From Dipteris shenzhenensis (Eukaryota; Polypodiophyta; Polypodiopsida; Gleicheniales): DNA of 64,000 bases. The position numbers and the translations under genes are program-made. The notes below the pieces were generated by a model, which searched no databases, was not told where the DNA came from, and saw only the letters and a program-made list of their open reading frames with translations. Shown in pieces: positions 53,636 to 64,000 of this stretch. The DNA lies in the NCBI GenBank assembly GCA_047967505.1, contig CM106538.1, one strand, 5' to 3'. Every line of letters begins with the position of its first letter. Position 1 is the stretch's first letter.

Positions 53636-54619
53636 TTAAACCCGAAACCTCGCACTGCAATGCTTTCTTTAGCATCTCTATTGTGGGAAAAGAAAAAATC
53701 TCTCCTCCTACCTTATATTGGACGACTTCTCTTTCCTTCTCTCTATTCTCCACTCCTCACCACTACTCAGCCCCTCTCCTAACACTTGTGCTCCCTCTCC
53801 TCCCGTCTCCCTCTTTGCTTGTGTGAAAAGAAGCTTTTCAAGAAGGTGAGTCTCTTCAAGCAATGTAAGTTCATTTTTTGTGAGATTTCGTTTTGTGAAG
53901 TGAAGCATGTTTCTCCTTGTATTGCTAAGGCTATGTGCTAGTTTTTATGCTTGATTTTCAAGGGTTAAAGACAAAAAACGAGATTTTGTGAAAGAAAGAA
54001 GACTCACCTCTTCTAGTCTTTTTCGTATTTCTCTTCCTCCTCTTTCTCCTTGTTTGTAGGCTTATGCCTTCTCCTTGTTTGTAGGCTTATGCTTCTCTCC
54101 TTAATCCAATACCTTTGAGAAGTTGCTTCTCTAAACTCCTCCTTCCTCTAACTAGTTATTTGAAAAATGGTATGTTTCCTCTCTAGGGCCAGTCCACAAA
54201 ACACCGAGCGGGACTATTCCACGTAAGAAAGTCCTTCCTCTTTTTTCCTTTTGTTATTTTTGTTATTTGCATTGGCTTGCAGTGATGGGCATAGGAACCC
54301 TCTCTTCCCCTCTCTTCCCCTCTTCCCTCTTCTTTCCCTCTCTTCCCCTCTTCCTTCTCTTCCTTTTCCCTCTTCTTTATCCCCTCTTTTAATCTCTTTT
54401 TCCCCTCTTCCTCCTTTCCTTCTCTTCTTTATCCCCTCTTTCAATCTCTTTTTCGCCTCTTCCTCCTTTCCTTCTCTTCTTTTTCCCCTCTTTCAATCTC
54501 TTTTCCCCTCCTGCTTCTCTTATGTTTATGCTCTTTTTCCCTCTTCTTTTTTCCCTCTTTCATCCCCTCTTTCAATCTCTTTTCTTCTCTCTTTCCCCTC
54601 TCTCAATGTCTTTTCATAA

Positions 54620-54970
54620 GCATATGTATTTGCCTATGCTTAAGCTCATATGCTCATATGCTCATGCATGAATAAGCATAAGAATAAGCTCATATGCTCA
54701 TGCATAAGAATAAGCATATCATTTCTTTTCTTTTCTCTTATGCATGAATGTCATATGCTCATATGCTCATATGCTCATGCATAAGAATAAGCATATCCTT
54801 TCTTTCTTCTTCTCCTTCTCCTTCTCCTATTTTTCATCTCTTTTTCTCCTCTTTTCATAAGCATATGCCTATGCCTATGCTTATGCTTATGCATGAGCAT
54901 AAGCTCATATGCTTATGCATAAGCATAAGCATATGCTTTCTCAATGTATTCTCTTATGCTTTGTCAATGT
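54620..54970. repeat. GCTTAT/CATAAG hexamer array, element 2 centre
   Basis: Repeated ATATGCTCATGCAT and AGAATAAGCATA and GCCTATGCTTATGC units lie upstream of the TNPA-like start. A CTTTTTCCCTC-rich tract (54300-54610) precedes it. Confidence 0.8.
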
Positions 54971-55041
54971 ATTCTCATATGTTTTCTCAATGTATTCTCT
55001 TGTTATTTGTTTTTTGTTTTCATGTTTGTGTCTACGTTAGA

Positions 55042-56511
55042 CATGGGATCATGACGTCGCACGTTCGACAAGTACGGAAACCCTCATAAGAGGAGACATC
55101 ATGATCTCTATTCTCCAGAGGATTTTGATTCTCCTCAGGCGACACCTTAGGGGCCTACCATTGTGACTACCCCTGGCCCGACTCCTCTCAGACGTAGCAC
55201 TATGACTACCCCTCGAGGAACTCCTTTGGTAGTAGCCCATGGCTTTGTCGGGAGTCTCGACGAGTTTGTGGCACAGATGACTGATGAGGAGGCAGTGAGA
55301 TTCTTCTCTCTACTATCCCAGAGGACCTCAGCAATTCCCTCTCCTACACCAATAGCTGGACCTACTCCCCAGCCATCCCCTCGTGCCCCTTTGACTGAGG
55401 GATCATCACCTGGGCATGCCCATCGTAAGGGAATGAAGAGTAGGAGGGGTCGTTTATGTTGTGCTGACTCACGATATGTAGACAAGTCATCACATCCTTA
55501 CAGGTCTCCACTTAGTCCCGAGCCCCAGTACCAGTCAAGTCCCTTGCCCTCTCCTACTTCACTGCTACTCCTCGCTCTAGAAGCGGTCACACAAACACCA
55601 CTGGCTCTAACTCTGCCGCTACCATGAGTCCTCCTTACCCAATCAAGGACCTGTCCTATCAAATCATGGTTTCTGGAGAGATAATAGAAGATAAAAAGGG
55701 CAAAGCAGTGATGGCCACCATGAGGTGGTTGATGAGACATCACTTCAAGGGCAGAATTGCTACTAATTGGCAGTATCAAGATGACCAAAAGAAGCAGGCG
55801 GTCATCGATGAATTAAAAGAAAAATATCCTAACCCCCCAAATTGGGAGTTCAATGAGAATTACATGCGAGAGTGCATGGGTTTGGTCTTGAAGCATCGTA
55901 GATCAACCTTGCATACATCCATTGCAAAGGGGAGGGCTAAACCCAGCTGGGTAGATAAAGCTGATTGGAGAATTATCAAGAAGCAGAATAGGGATGATCC
56001 CGAAATGTTCGAGGGTCAGAGGGCGGCTGCAAAGAGACGGCTGGACGCCGTAGGTACTTCGCACTTTGGTGCAGGCAGACGGTTGGCATTCGAGGCAACC
56101 GTGGTAAGTCTACTTCTTCTCATTTAATGTATTGTTCTATTTGTTTTACTACATATTACATAAATTGGGTCCATAGCAAGCTGCAATGGGTCACCTTCCT
56201 ATAGATGCAGAGACGCGACGTGCATTTTGCATAGGAACAAAGCCATGGTTTATTGAGCAGGAGGCAATGGGAGTGATGGTCTATTGGGCTGAGGTGGCTG
56301 TTCGCATTGTATAAGTCTACTCCTACTTGTAATCTCACTTTTTAAATTGTTTTATTCTTTAAGTTCCATTCTCATTTCCACTTAATATGGTTTCACTCTT
56401 AGAGTCAAAGCTCGAGTGTCCCATCACTGGAGGTGAGCGATGATGAGGGCTAGGGATCAAGCACAACTCACGAGGGCCAGGGATCAAGCGCAGCTCACGA
56501 GGACCAAGGAT
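55042..56511 (+). pseudogene. TNPA-like transposase gene, element 2, cut by element 3
   Basis: It starts ATG at 55042 after a TACGTTAG acceptor-like site and has an early stop (codon 4, TGA). The N-terminal part contains RRHHDLYSPEDFDSPQATP and HGFVGSLDEFVAQMTDEEAV. A frameshift near 55555-55620 joins it to the conserved domain (MATMRWLMRHHFKGRI, NWEFNENYMRECMGLVLKHR, WVDKADWRIIKKQNRDDPEM) ending at GTAAGT (56104). An exon at 56177-56311 (GHLPIDAETRRAFCIGTKPW) and a last exon from about 56402 with the EGQGSSAAH repeat follow. The last exon stops at ACCAAGGAT where element 3 begins; element 1 continues TAGGCCAGCAAGACGAGG at that point. Confidence 0.82.
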
Positions 56512-56599
56512 CACTACTACACACGGATCCTATTGCGACGTTTACGTACCGACGTTTAGTGCCCGCTTAACATTGATCGTCGGTATGAAAAGCGGGTTT

Positions 56600-56680
56600 C
56601 GTAAATCGTTGCTATATAGCGACTGTTGCTGAAAGTCGCTATATAGCGACACTGATACAAAATATTATAGCGATGTTTTT
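56600..56680. repeat. Left subterminal palindromes, element 3
   Basis: AATCGTTGCTATATAGCGAC at about 56606-56625, then AGTCGCTATATAGCGACACT at 56633-56652, then a decayed copy (TTATAGCGATG) near 56663. Confidence 0.8.
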
Positions 56681-56999
56681 ACAGAGAGTTTTTTTTTTTT
56701 ACTAGGCCTTAAAAGTTAGTTTTTTCCAATGACAAATTTTTTTAAATTTTCATACATGTTTGAGCTCATAGAGAATAAAAAAATGAGAGCATGTACATCA
56801 AGCCTTTGAAGCTCATATATTCATGTCCAAGTTTGAGATGAGAAAAATCAAATAAGAGCATTTACATCAACTGTTTCATCTTGAGCCAAGTCTAAGGCGC
56901 TAAGCAAGTCTATCTCCAACTCTATACCGAGTTGATCTCCTATATCATCATCGTACTCTAGCATCGTACGTTCACCTAAAAGTATTTGATCATCTTCTT

Positions 57000-59900
57000 C
57001 AATAAAGCTTAAGTGTGGTGATTGATCTTGATGATTGTTGTCTTCTTCGTCAATATCGTGATCTCCATTCTCCTCCCGTGTGTGTCATTATGCGCATCTT
57101 CCTCTTGGCTCATATGGTGATCTACATCTTCTTCGCTAGATTCATCAATTGGATCCGGCATTGGTAGTGGCATCTCCATATCCACATCTCGATCTTCAAA
57201 AATTTGCTTACTTCGTGGTGCAACTTGGATCACGTACCACCATCTTGGATGAGAACGATCCGGATGAAAAACCACCTATATTGAAGATGGGTGCCAAATG
57301 TCGTCAATTATATATATATCAATGGACTTTAAAAACGAAAGCTTCGACTAATTAAATCATTAGTAAGCACCTACTCACAGTGCTCGGGAAGAACAAAAGT
57401 ATCACTTTCATCGGTCCAATGTTTGGTGGAGTCTATTGCAAAGAGACCGCTACTATCTTTTCTCACTGTCGCATGGGGACCGTTGTAAGTAGTTCTAAAC
57501 CATTTTACATCAAGAATGAAAATAGTAAATCGTCTGAAATCAATTTCATAGATGTCACATATGGTTCCACAATAATCCAACTGTGAGGAGAGAAGATTGG
57601 TATCCGAAGCACTTGCTCGGCTATCTTGTGTGAAGTTAACCATGACTCCACAATCATACGTGACTCTCTTTGAACCGATGCGTTCCACGTGAAAATGTCG
57701 TCCATATGACCATAATGCACTGTACTTTTTGTACTGTAAAAGAGCATCATTAAAACAATGAAGATGCACCTATTTTATAGCATATATTGCCACAAATAAT
57801 TACTTAATTACGTCAAGAGATAAGAAACTTACATGCACCATACATCCAGATGATAACTCTCGCTCGCGCTCGTTTATTGTCTCTCCATCACATTCGGCTT
57901 TACGTAGAGCCAGTTGTAGCCAATCAAGTGACATGTGAGTAGGGAGAAGAGCCAGATCTCATGGATATGGTTGTGATCACCTGTACATTACTCTGAATCT
58001 CGTCCTTGCATTTATACTTTCTACTTTGGCCACTTCATATCTCTCAATCCAGTTCTGCATCTCAGGGCTATTGAGGATACAAAAATTATTGAATTTCTCC
58101 ATTTGCTCTTCGCTCATCTTTCTTTCAATCCCTTTTCCTTGAGGAACCTCGCCAATGATGCGATCATCATCCTTGTTGTGCCAAGCTTGTAGCATATCAG
58201 GATCCATGGATGCAAGAAACTCTGTGATATATACTAATGACTCTTGTACACCCCATCCCTCTGCCATGCTTGCTTCCGGTCTTGCTCTTTGTCTTACAAA
58301 CCCCTTTAAAGTTTTCATAAACCGCTCGAGAAAAAACATCCGTCGACTATGAACGGTACTTGCTATAGCCACCTCATCAACTATGTGCACAAGCAAGTGG
58401 ACTTGAGTTGTCATAATGCTCGAGGGAAAGTGCTTCTCAAGCAAGGATACGGCTTCGATGGATTCCACCCTAGCCTTCTCGATGCTCGATATAGAGATCT
58501 ATTTTTGAGATATCCACCTATTTCACATGTCCATGCATATGTAAGATATTTGAGATATCCACCTATTTCACATGTCCATGAAGAAAATACATAATGCGAT
58601 TTGATAGTAAGCATACCTCACAATACCACAGATCTTGAATATAGCATTTCTAACATCTTCTTGTAAGCACCCTTTTATTGTAATTTTTATTGTAATTGGG
58701 AGGTTGAACTATCAAAGCAACAATGAAGTCATGTCAACAATATAACATAATAATAATTACGCTAACGCATCACTATTATCGGTACACTAATTCTACTTAG
58801 AATACCTGTAAGACCTTGTGCCAATCATGGGACTTGAGGCCACTAAGCTTATTGTCCTTTGAAAATGCTCCTTTCAAGCAACGCATGTATCCTGTCGGTG
58901 TTTGAAAAGAGGCAATGTCTGCCTTGACCGCTGCCTCCTCCCTCGTAGAGAGGATCCACGTTGCTTTTGGGAGGACAACTTTTCCCGAAGCATGCACTTG
59001 GGGCCACAAACAAGACATCCTATTCATAGCACGCAAGTCTTCTCGCACTCCTCTCGAGTCCTTGGAACCAACCAAGTGTGCCCAAATAGTAGCCCCCATA
59101 TTCTTGAAGATATGCATGGGATCCAAGAGATGATTGATTTGTAACTGACCCCAATAAGGAAGCTCGTGAAAGATCGATAGCCTCTTCATACCAGGAGGAG
59201 GTTCCTCTCCATTCGCCCTCCAAGCTTGAATCCAATCACTTGCCTTCAAATATGATGGTGGTGGATCAAGCTGACCTCCATGTGTGAGATGGTCGAGCGG
59301 AAGGTATCGAGCATGACCTTCATAAACATTTTTCCTCATATGTTTGGAGTAGCGTGCAAGCGATTTTAGAGCCGGTCCACAAACAGGACAATCATGGTAC
59401 CCACTTGTAACAAGTCCTGCATGCGTGCATGAATGTGTTAGTACAAGACATGCGTGCAAAAGAGAGTAAAAAAAGCATAATCCCTCATTGTACATGTAAA
59501 GACACAACCACGTACTTGCGCACTCTCCATATCTTGGGTAGTCATGCATGGTCCACATCAAGATACCCCTGACCAAAATATCATTGGTATGTCTAGGAGC
59601 TCTGGAAATATCAAAGACTTGCACTCCTCTCCATAATATCTGTAACTCCTCTATCAAAGGTGCCATGTACACGTCCATGTTTTTTGCCTTGTACTTTCCT
59701 GGCACAAGTAGTGCAAGCATGAGGTGTCCCTTTTTTATTATTAGCCATGGTGGGATATTGTAATTCACCACGACTATGGGCCATGTCGACCAAGATGTCG
59801 AGCGTAACCAGAAAGGATTCACGCCGTCCATGGCTAGCCCAAGATGTAAGTTACGTGGCTCCCTCGCAAAGTCCGGCCACTGATTATCTATGTGCTTCCA

Positions 59901-60907
59901 AGCTGCACAATCTGCGGGAATCCTTAATGTGTGATCAGTGGACCGATGAGATGCATGCCATGTCATCAACTCCGCTATGGATTTTCATCGAAACATGTGT
60001 TGTATTCTTGCAATGATGGGAAAGTGTCTTAAGACCTTTACCGGTATCCGCTCACCCTGCAAGTCATCTCTATATCATTGTTCCCCATACTTTGGACAAC
60101 TAGCCAAATCTCCATGCTCACAACGAAAGAGAATACAATCATTACGGCAAGCATGGATGGTATCATAATCCATACCCACCGTTGTTAGCATCTTTTTCAC
60201 TTCATCTCTTGATGCGGGCATGGTATTTGGTGCAGGCAACATCTTCTGGAGCAACCTATGACAAAGAAACTATCCAAATGATGATTCTCAAAACAAACAA
60301 TATCCAAATAATGAGTCAAATTAATGCAAGGGCTAACCTCATTAAGGCCGAGACACTTGTATCCGACCACCCATATTGTACTTGTAATTCAAGATTGAGA
60401 GACAAGCACATAGTTTAGACATCCTAGCACCCTCGTACAATTGTGTTGATTGCAACTCTCGCATTTTGACCTCAGACTCTGACATCACGTGTACGTGGGA
60501 TGTAGTGCCCCTAAAAATGGAATCCATCATGTCGACCATACCCTCGTCGTCATTCGGGAGACTATAGTCTTGCTGAAAGTGAGAAGGTATATGTGTACCC
60601 TTGTCACCCTCCTCATCCTGTTTTAAGATTTCGTGTAAATATAAGATCTTCTATTTCCTGGTATACAATAAGATTGCAGAGTTAAATAGCTTTGACTTAC
60701 CAATGATCCATCAACATGTGCAACACCAACGGGGGGTACTGGTTCTGGCTCCTCCCCATACATCCGCAAGTGGCGCATGATAATACGATGTTGATGTCGT
60801 ACTTCTCGCTTGCAATGAGTGCAATGACAGTATAACCTCTCCATAAGCCACTTCGTGCTCTCGGGCATTGGCGCATCATCGGACGAGCTTCCACTCGTCC
60901 CTTCCAT
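57000..60907 (-). pseudogene. TNP2 transposase, element 3 (best-preserved copy)
   Basis: Start ATG at 60907 (MEGTSGSSSDDAPMPESTKW), followed by CHCTHCKREVRHQH-x4-MRHLRMYGEEP, like the Cys/His transposase-associated segment of plant TNP2. The next exon pieces are at about 60600-60410 and 60250-59985. A 390-codon frame at 59969-58797 holds the Transposase_21 core (WPIVVVNYNIPP, LVPGKYKAKNMDVYMAPLIE, DILVRGILMWTMHDYPRYGE, FHELPYWGQLQINHLLDPMH, LSGLKSHDWHKV). DUF4218 is at 58468-57977 and DUF4216 parts at 57769-57371. The acidic C-terminus at 57275-57009 ends with a frameshift. Two TGA stops interrupt the piece before the core (near 60076 and 59994) where element 2 has sense codons. It is a single-mutation-type decay compared with the deletions in element 1. 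Confidence 0.85.
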
Positions 60908-61009
60908 CTACACTTATAAAATCACAACATAAGCATGAAGAGGAGATATTGACAATTATAAAATAGCATGTTTGAGCTTCTCTTAATGCCACATCAAAAA
61001 AGTGACAGT

Positions 61010-61118
61010 AAGCGTCGCTATATAGCGACGCTTTCTCTGTTCTGTCGCTATATAGCGATGTTTTTAATTAAAAACATCGCTATATAGCGATGAATAAGTG
61101 TCGCTATATAGCGACGTT
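61010..61118. promoter_or_regulatory. Central palindrome cluster, element 3
   Basis: Four copies of the 16-bp palindrome (GCGTCGCTATATAGCGACGC near 61011, TGTCGCTATATAGCGATG near 61042, CATCGCTATATAGCGATG near 61075, TGTCGCTATATAGCGACG near 61097) lie 100-210 bp upstream of the TNP2 ATG. They face away towards the TNPA-like gene and show the same motif as the terminal arrays. Confidence 0.65.
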
Positions 61119-61743
61119 GTGGGTTAAAACCCGAAACGCTAAACGCGTGGTGTTTGTTCATACTATTTCCTAATCTCTCAAGTAAGCAACCCAAAATCTC
61201 CTCCCACCTATTTTCGACGACCTCTGACCTATTCCAAGCAACCTCCCACTCTATTTTCCACTCCTCACCCTTCTCCTACCTCTTGTACTCCCTCTCTATC
61301 CTTTTCGCTCTTTGGTTTCTTGAAAGGAAGTTCTTCAAGAGGTGAGTTTGTTTCAACAATGTAGGTTGTTTGTTTGTTAGCTTTAGTTTTGTGAGTGTTT
61401 CTTCTTGTATTGCTAAACCTGTAAACTAGTTTTCATGCTTGTTTTGAAAGGATTGAAACAAAACACGAGATTTCAAGAAAGAAAGAAAACTCGACTCTTT
61501 TTTCTGTATTTCTCTTCCTTCTCTTTCTCCTTGTCTCCTCAATCTCCTCCTTTCCTTGTCTCCTCAATCTCCTCCCTTTTAGAAGTTGCTTTTGTAATCT
61601 CCTCTTTCCACTAACATCTTATTTGAAAAAATGGGTTGTTTTCTCTCTTTTGTAGGGCCAGTCCACTACACTGAGTGGGACATACTATTTCAAGTAAGTG
61701 CTTCCTCTTTTTTCCATTTATTATTTTTATTATTTGCATTGGC

Positions 61744-61773
61744 TTGCAGCTAGTGCCTTAAGCGCTAGCTGCA
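61744..61773. repeat. Small palindromic insert relative to element 2
   Basis: GCAGCTAGTGCCTTAAGCGC then TAGCTGC forms a near-perfect 27-bp palindrome. Element 2 at the matching place (54278-54288) reads TTGCAGTGATGGG without it, so about 25 bp were gained here. Confidence 0.7.
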
Positions 61774-61969
61774 GTGATGGGCATAGGAACACTCTCTTCC
61801 CCTCCCACTCTTTCCTTCTTCCCCCTTCTCTTATTCTCTTTTTTCCCCCTTCTCCTTTTTCCCCCTTCTCTTTTTTCCCTCTTCTCTTATTCTCTCTTTC
61901 CCCCTCATCTCTTTTCCCTTCTCTCTTTCCTTTCCCTGTTATTCTCTTTTTTCTTTCCCTCTTATTCTC

Positions 61970-63125
61970 TTATGCTTATGCTTCTCTCATTCCCCCTTCT
62001 CTCTTTCCCCCTTCTCTATTTCCCCCTTCTCTCATTCGCATAAGCTCATGCTCATGCATGAGCATAAGCATAAGCTCATGCTTATGCGCTTAAAGCATAA
62101 GCATAAGCATAAGCTCATGCTTATGCTCATGCATGAGCATGAGCTTATGCTTAAGTTTCCCCCTTCTTTATTTCTCTATTTCAACATAAGCTTATGCATA
62201 AGCATGAGCTTATGCAGAAATAGAGAATGAGAGAAGCTTATGCGGAAACCCATTCTCTATTTCCACATAAGCTCCTTCTCTATTTCCGCATGAGCATAAG
62301 CATCAGCTTATGCTCATGCATGAGCATGAGCTTATGCTTAAGTTTCCGCATAAGCTCATGATTATGCATGAGCTTATGCAGAAATAGAGAATGAGAGAAG
62401 CTTATGCGGAAACTCATTCTCTATTTCCGCATAAGCTCCTTCTCTATTTTCGCATGAGCATAAGCATGAGCTTATGCTTATGCTTATGCTTATGTGGAAA
62501 TAGAGAAGGAGCTTATGCGGAAATAGAGAATGAGTTTCCGCATAAGCTTATGCATAAGCATAAGCATAAGCATAAGCTCATGCTTATGCTCATGCATGAG
62601 CATGAGCTTATGCTTAAGTTTCCACATAAGCTCATGCTTATGCATGAGCTTATGTGGAAATAGAGAATGAGAGAAGCTTATGCGGAAACTCATTCTCTAT
62701 TTCCGCATAAGCTCCTTCTCTATTTCCGCATGAGCATAAGCATGAGCTTATGCTTATGCTTATGCTTATGCATAAGCATAAGCATAAGCTCATCCTTATG
62801 CTCATGCATGAGCATGAGCTTATGCTTAAGTTTCTGCATAAGCTTATGCTTATGCATGAGCTTATGTGGAAATAGAGAATGAGAGAAGCTTATGTGGAAA
62901 CTCATTCTCTATTTTCGCATAAGCTCCTTCTCTATTTCCGCATTAGCATAAGCATGAGCTTATGCTCATGCATGAGCATGAGCTTATGCTTAAGTTCCCG
63001 CATAAGCTTATGCTTATGCTTATGCTTCTCTCATTCCCCCTCATCTCTTTCCCTTCTCTATTTCCCCCTTCTCTCATTCTCTATTTTCGCATAAGCATAA
63101 GCATGAGCTTATTCTCTCTAACTCT
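61970..63125. repeat. Expanded GCTTAT/CATAAG array with higher-order hairpin units
   Basis: About 1.1 kb of AAGCATAAGCATGAGCTTAT-type repeats. A higher-order unit with GAAATAGAGAATGAGAGAAG CTTATGCGGAAACTCATTCT CTATTTC begins near 62216, 62381, 62656 and 62871. GAAATAGAGAATGAG and CTCATTCTCTATTTC are exact inverted repeats of 15 bp within it. Frames through it encode His/Lys/Leu/Met repeats and are not genes. Confidence 0.88.
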
Positions 63126-63297
63126 TATTCTCTATTTCCCTTTTCTTCCTCTTCTCTTTCCTTTCCCTCTTCTTTCCTTTCCATCTTCTTTCCCTCTTTC
63201 CTTTCCCTTTTCTTTCTTCTTGCCTATGCCTATGCCTATGCCTATGCTTATGTTTGTTTTTTTGTTTTCTGTTTTCGTGTTTGTGTCTATGTTAGAC

Positions 63298-64000
63298 ATG
63301 GGATCACGTCGCTCATCCGACGAGTATGGATAGCCTCGCAGGAGGAGATCTCACGATCTATATGCTCCAGAGGACTTTGATTCCTCTCAGGCGACTACCC
63401 CGAGGACTACCCCTGGTCTGACTCCTCTCAAACCTAGCACTATGACTACCCCTGGTCCGACTCCTCTTCCACGTAGCACTGCGACTACCCCTCAGGGAAC
63501 TCCTTTGCTAGCCGTGCATGGCTTTGTCGGGAGTCCCGACGAGTTTGTAGCACAAATGAGCGATGAGGAGGCAGCGAGATTCTTCTCTCTGCTCTCTTAG
63601 AGGACCTCAACAATTCCTTCCCCTACACCGACGGGTGGACGTACTACCCAGCCATCCCCTCGTGCCCCTTCGACCGCGGGATCATCACCTGCGCGTGCCT
63701 CTCGCAAGGGAAGGAAGAGTAGGATGGGCGGCTCATCTTGTGCTGACTCGGGAGATGTAGACGAGTCAGCACACTCATGCTCCTTTAGGTCTCCACTTGG
63801 TCCGGAGACACAGTATCAGTCAGGTCCCTTTCCTTCTCCTAGTCCCACTGCCACTCCTCGCTCCGGAAGCACTCGCGTAGCTTCCACTCCTTCAGAATCT
63901 GCTACCGTCAGTCCCCCTTACTCATCAGGGGATCTCTCCTATCAAATCACATCTACCGGAGAGATAATAGAAGATAAAAAGGGCAAAGCAGTGATGGCCG
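63298..64000 (+). pseudogene. TNPA-like transposase gene, element 3, 5' part
   Basis: ATG at 63298 after a TATGTTAG acceptor-like site. The N-terminal sequence MGSRRSSDEYG is followed by TAG at 63331, then RRRSHDLYAPEDFDSSQATT, HGFVGSPDEFVAQMSDEEAA, and a second TAG at 63598. It continues with Ser/Pro-rich sequence to TGEIIEDKKGKAVMA at the window edge, just where the conserved domain begins in element 2. Homology to elements 1 and 2 is clear. Two stops make it defective unless read through. Confidence 0.82.

Larger units (their letters stand above)
48673..64000. mobile_element. CACTA element 2 (interrupted by element 3; right end outside window)
   Basis: It starts CACTACTACACATGGATCCT at 48673, preceded by ATT. 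Subterminal palindromes follow, then TNP2 on the minus strand, a central region, and a TNPA-like gene on the plus strand. At 56511 its last TNPA-like exon is cut by the CACTA start of element 3. By comparison with element 1 about 0.5 kb of its right side should resume beyond element 3, outside the window. The element's own sequence here is 48673-56511. Confidence 0.85.
56512..64000. mobile_element. CACTA element 3, nested in element 2, right end outside window
   Basis: It begins CACTACTACACACGGATCCT at 56512 immediately after GAT (56509-56511), the expected 3-bp target. The order inside is the same as element 2: TNP2 minus, central palindromes, hexamer array, TNPA-like gene plus. The latter runs past 64000, so the right terminus is not seen. 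Confidence 0.87.

Noticed and set aside
61698-63333. Open frames encoding His/Lys/Met/Leu repeats
   Set aside because: They are produced by the GCTTAT/CATAAG array and CT-rich tracts in element 3.

Overview
This window looks like nuclear DNA of a land plant with a large, repeat-rich genome. The signs are plant-type CACTA (En/Spm) transposases, a Ty3/gypsy polyprotein with an integrase C-terminus of the chromodomain type, LTRs followed by initiator-Met tRNA primer-binding sites, and a UDP-glycosyltransferase with the plant PSPG signature. The exact lineage cannot be read from the sequence. Nearly everything recognisable is mobile DNA in various stages of decay. Only two stretches look like ordinary host genes: the C-terminal two thirds of a GH20 beta-N-acetylhexosaminidase (about 1.42-2.38 kb, +) and a complete two-exon UGT (34.81-36.40 kb, -).

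Layout. 0-9 kb: AT-rich spacer, the 5'-truncated hexosaminidase, weak coding relics including a copia gag-like piece, simple repeats, and an LTR-like block at 8.2-9.1 kb related to one at 18.8-19.5 kb. 9.5-18 kb: a heavily mutated Ty3/gypsy element on the minus strand (integrase/chromodomain, RT, protease, gag), split by a 1.7-kb insertion that contains a foldback structure. 18.8-25.6 kb: an LTR followed exactly by a tRNA-iMet primer-binding site, then an unusual set of plus-strand coding relics. These are a coiled-coil protein, a RING-like Cys/His cluster, an AT-rich minisatellite, a ParB/sulfiredoxin-like domain with a GGSHS motif, and a segment resembling a DNA amino-methyltransferase (NGD and DIPY motifs). 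No gag or pol was recognised there. This is the least expected content of the window.

26-33.5 kb: CACTA element 1, complete with CACTA/TAGTG ends and a TAG target duplication. It carries divergently oriented TNPA-like and TNP2 genes, a nested element with a target duplication of about 10 bp, and a tandem duplication of about 0.7 kb that arose after that insertion. 34.8-36.4 kb: the UGT gene. 36.9-40.4 kb: a LINE 3' relic, a 241-bp inverted repeat and a 271-bp CT microsatellite. 40.58-45.26 kb: a non-autonomous LTR element on the minus strand with an exact primer-binding site and a GCATG target duplication. It carries a 247-bp MITE and a possible captured exon. 46.8-47.3 kb: a Ty1/copia gag relic.

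48.67-64 kb: CACTA element 2, into whose last TNPA-like exon CACTA element 3 has inserted (at 56512). Element 3 runs off the window. In elements 2 and 3 TNP2 and the TNPA-like gene diverge from a central region that holds copies of the same 16-bp palindrome (GTCGCTATATAGCGAC) that forms the subterminal arrays. This suggests one binding protein acts at both the ends and the shared promoter region. All three CACTA copies have stops, frameshifts or deletions, so none looks autonomous as read here.
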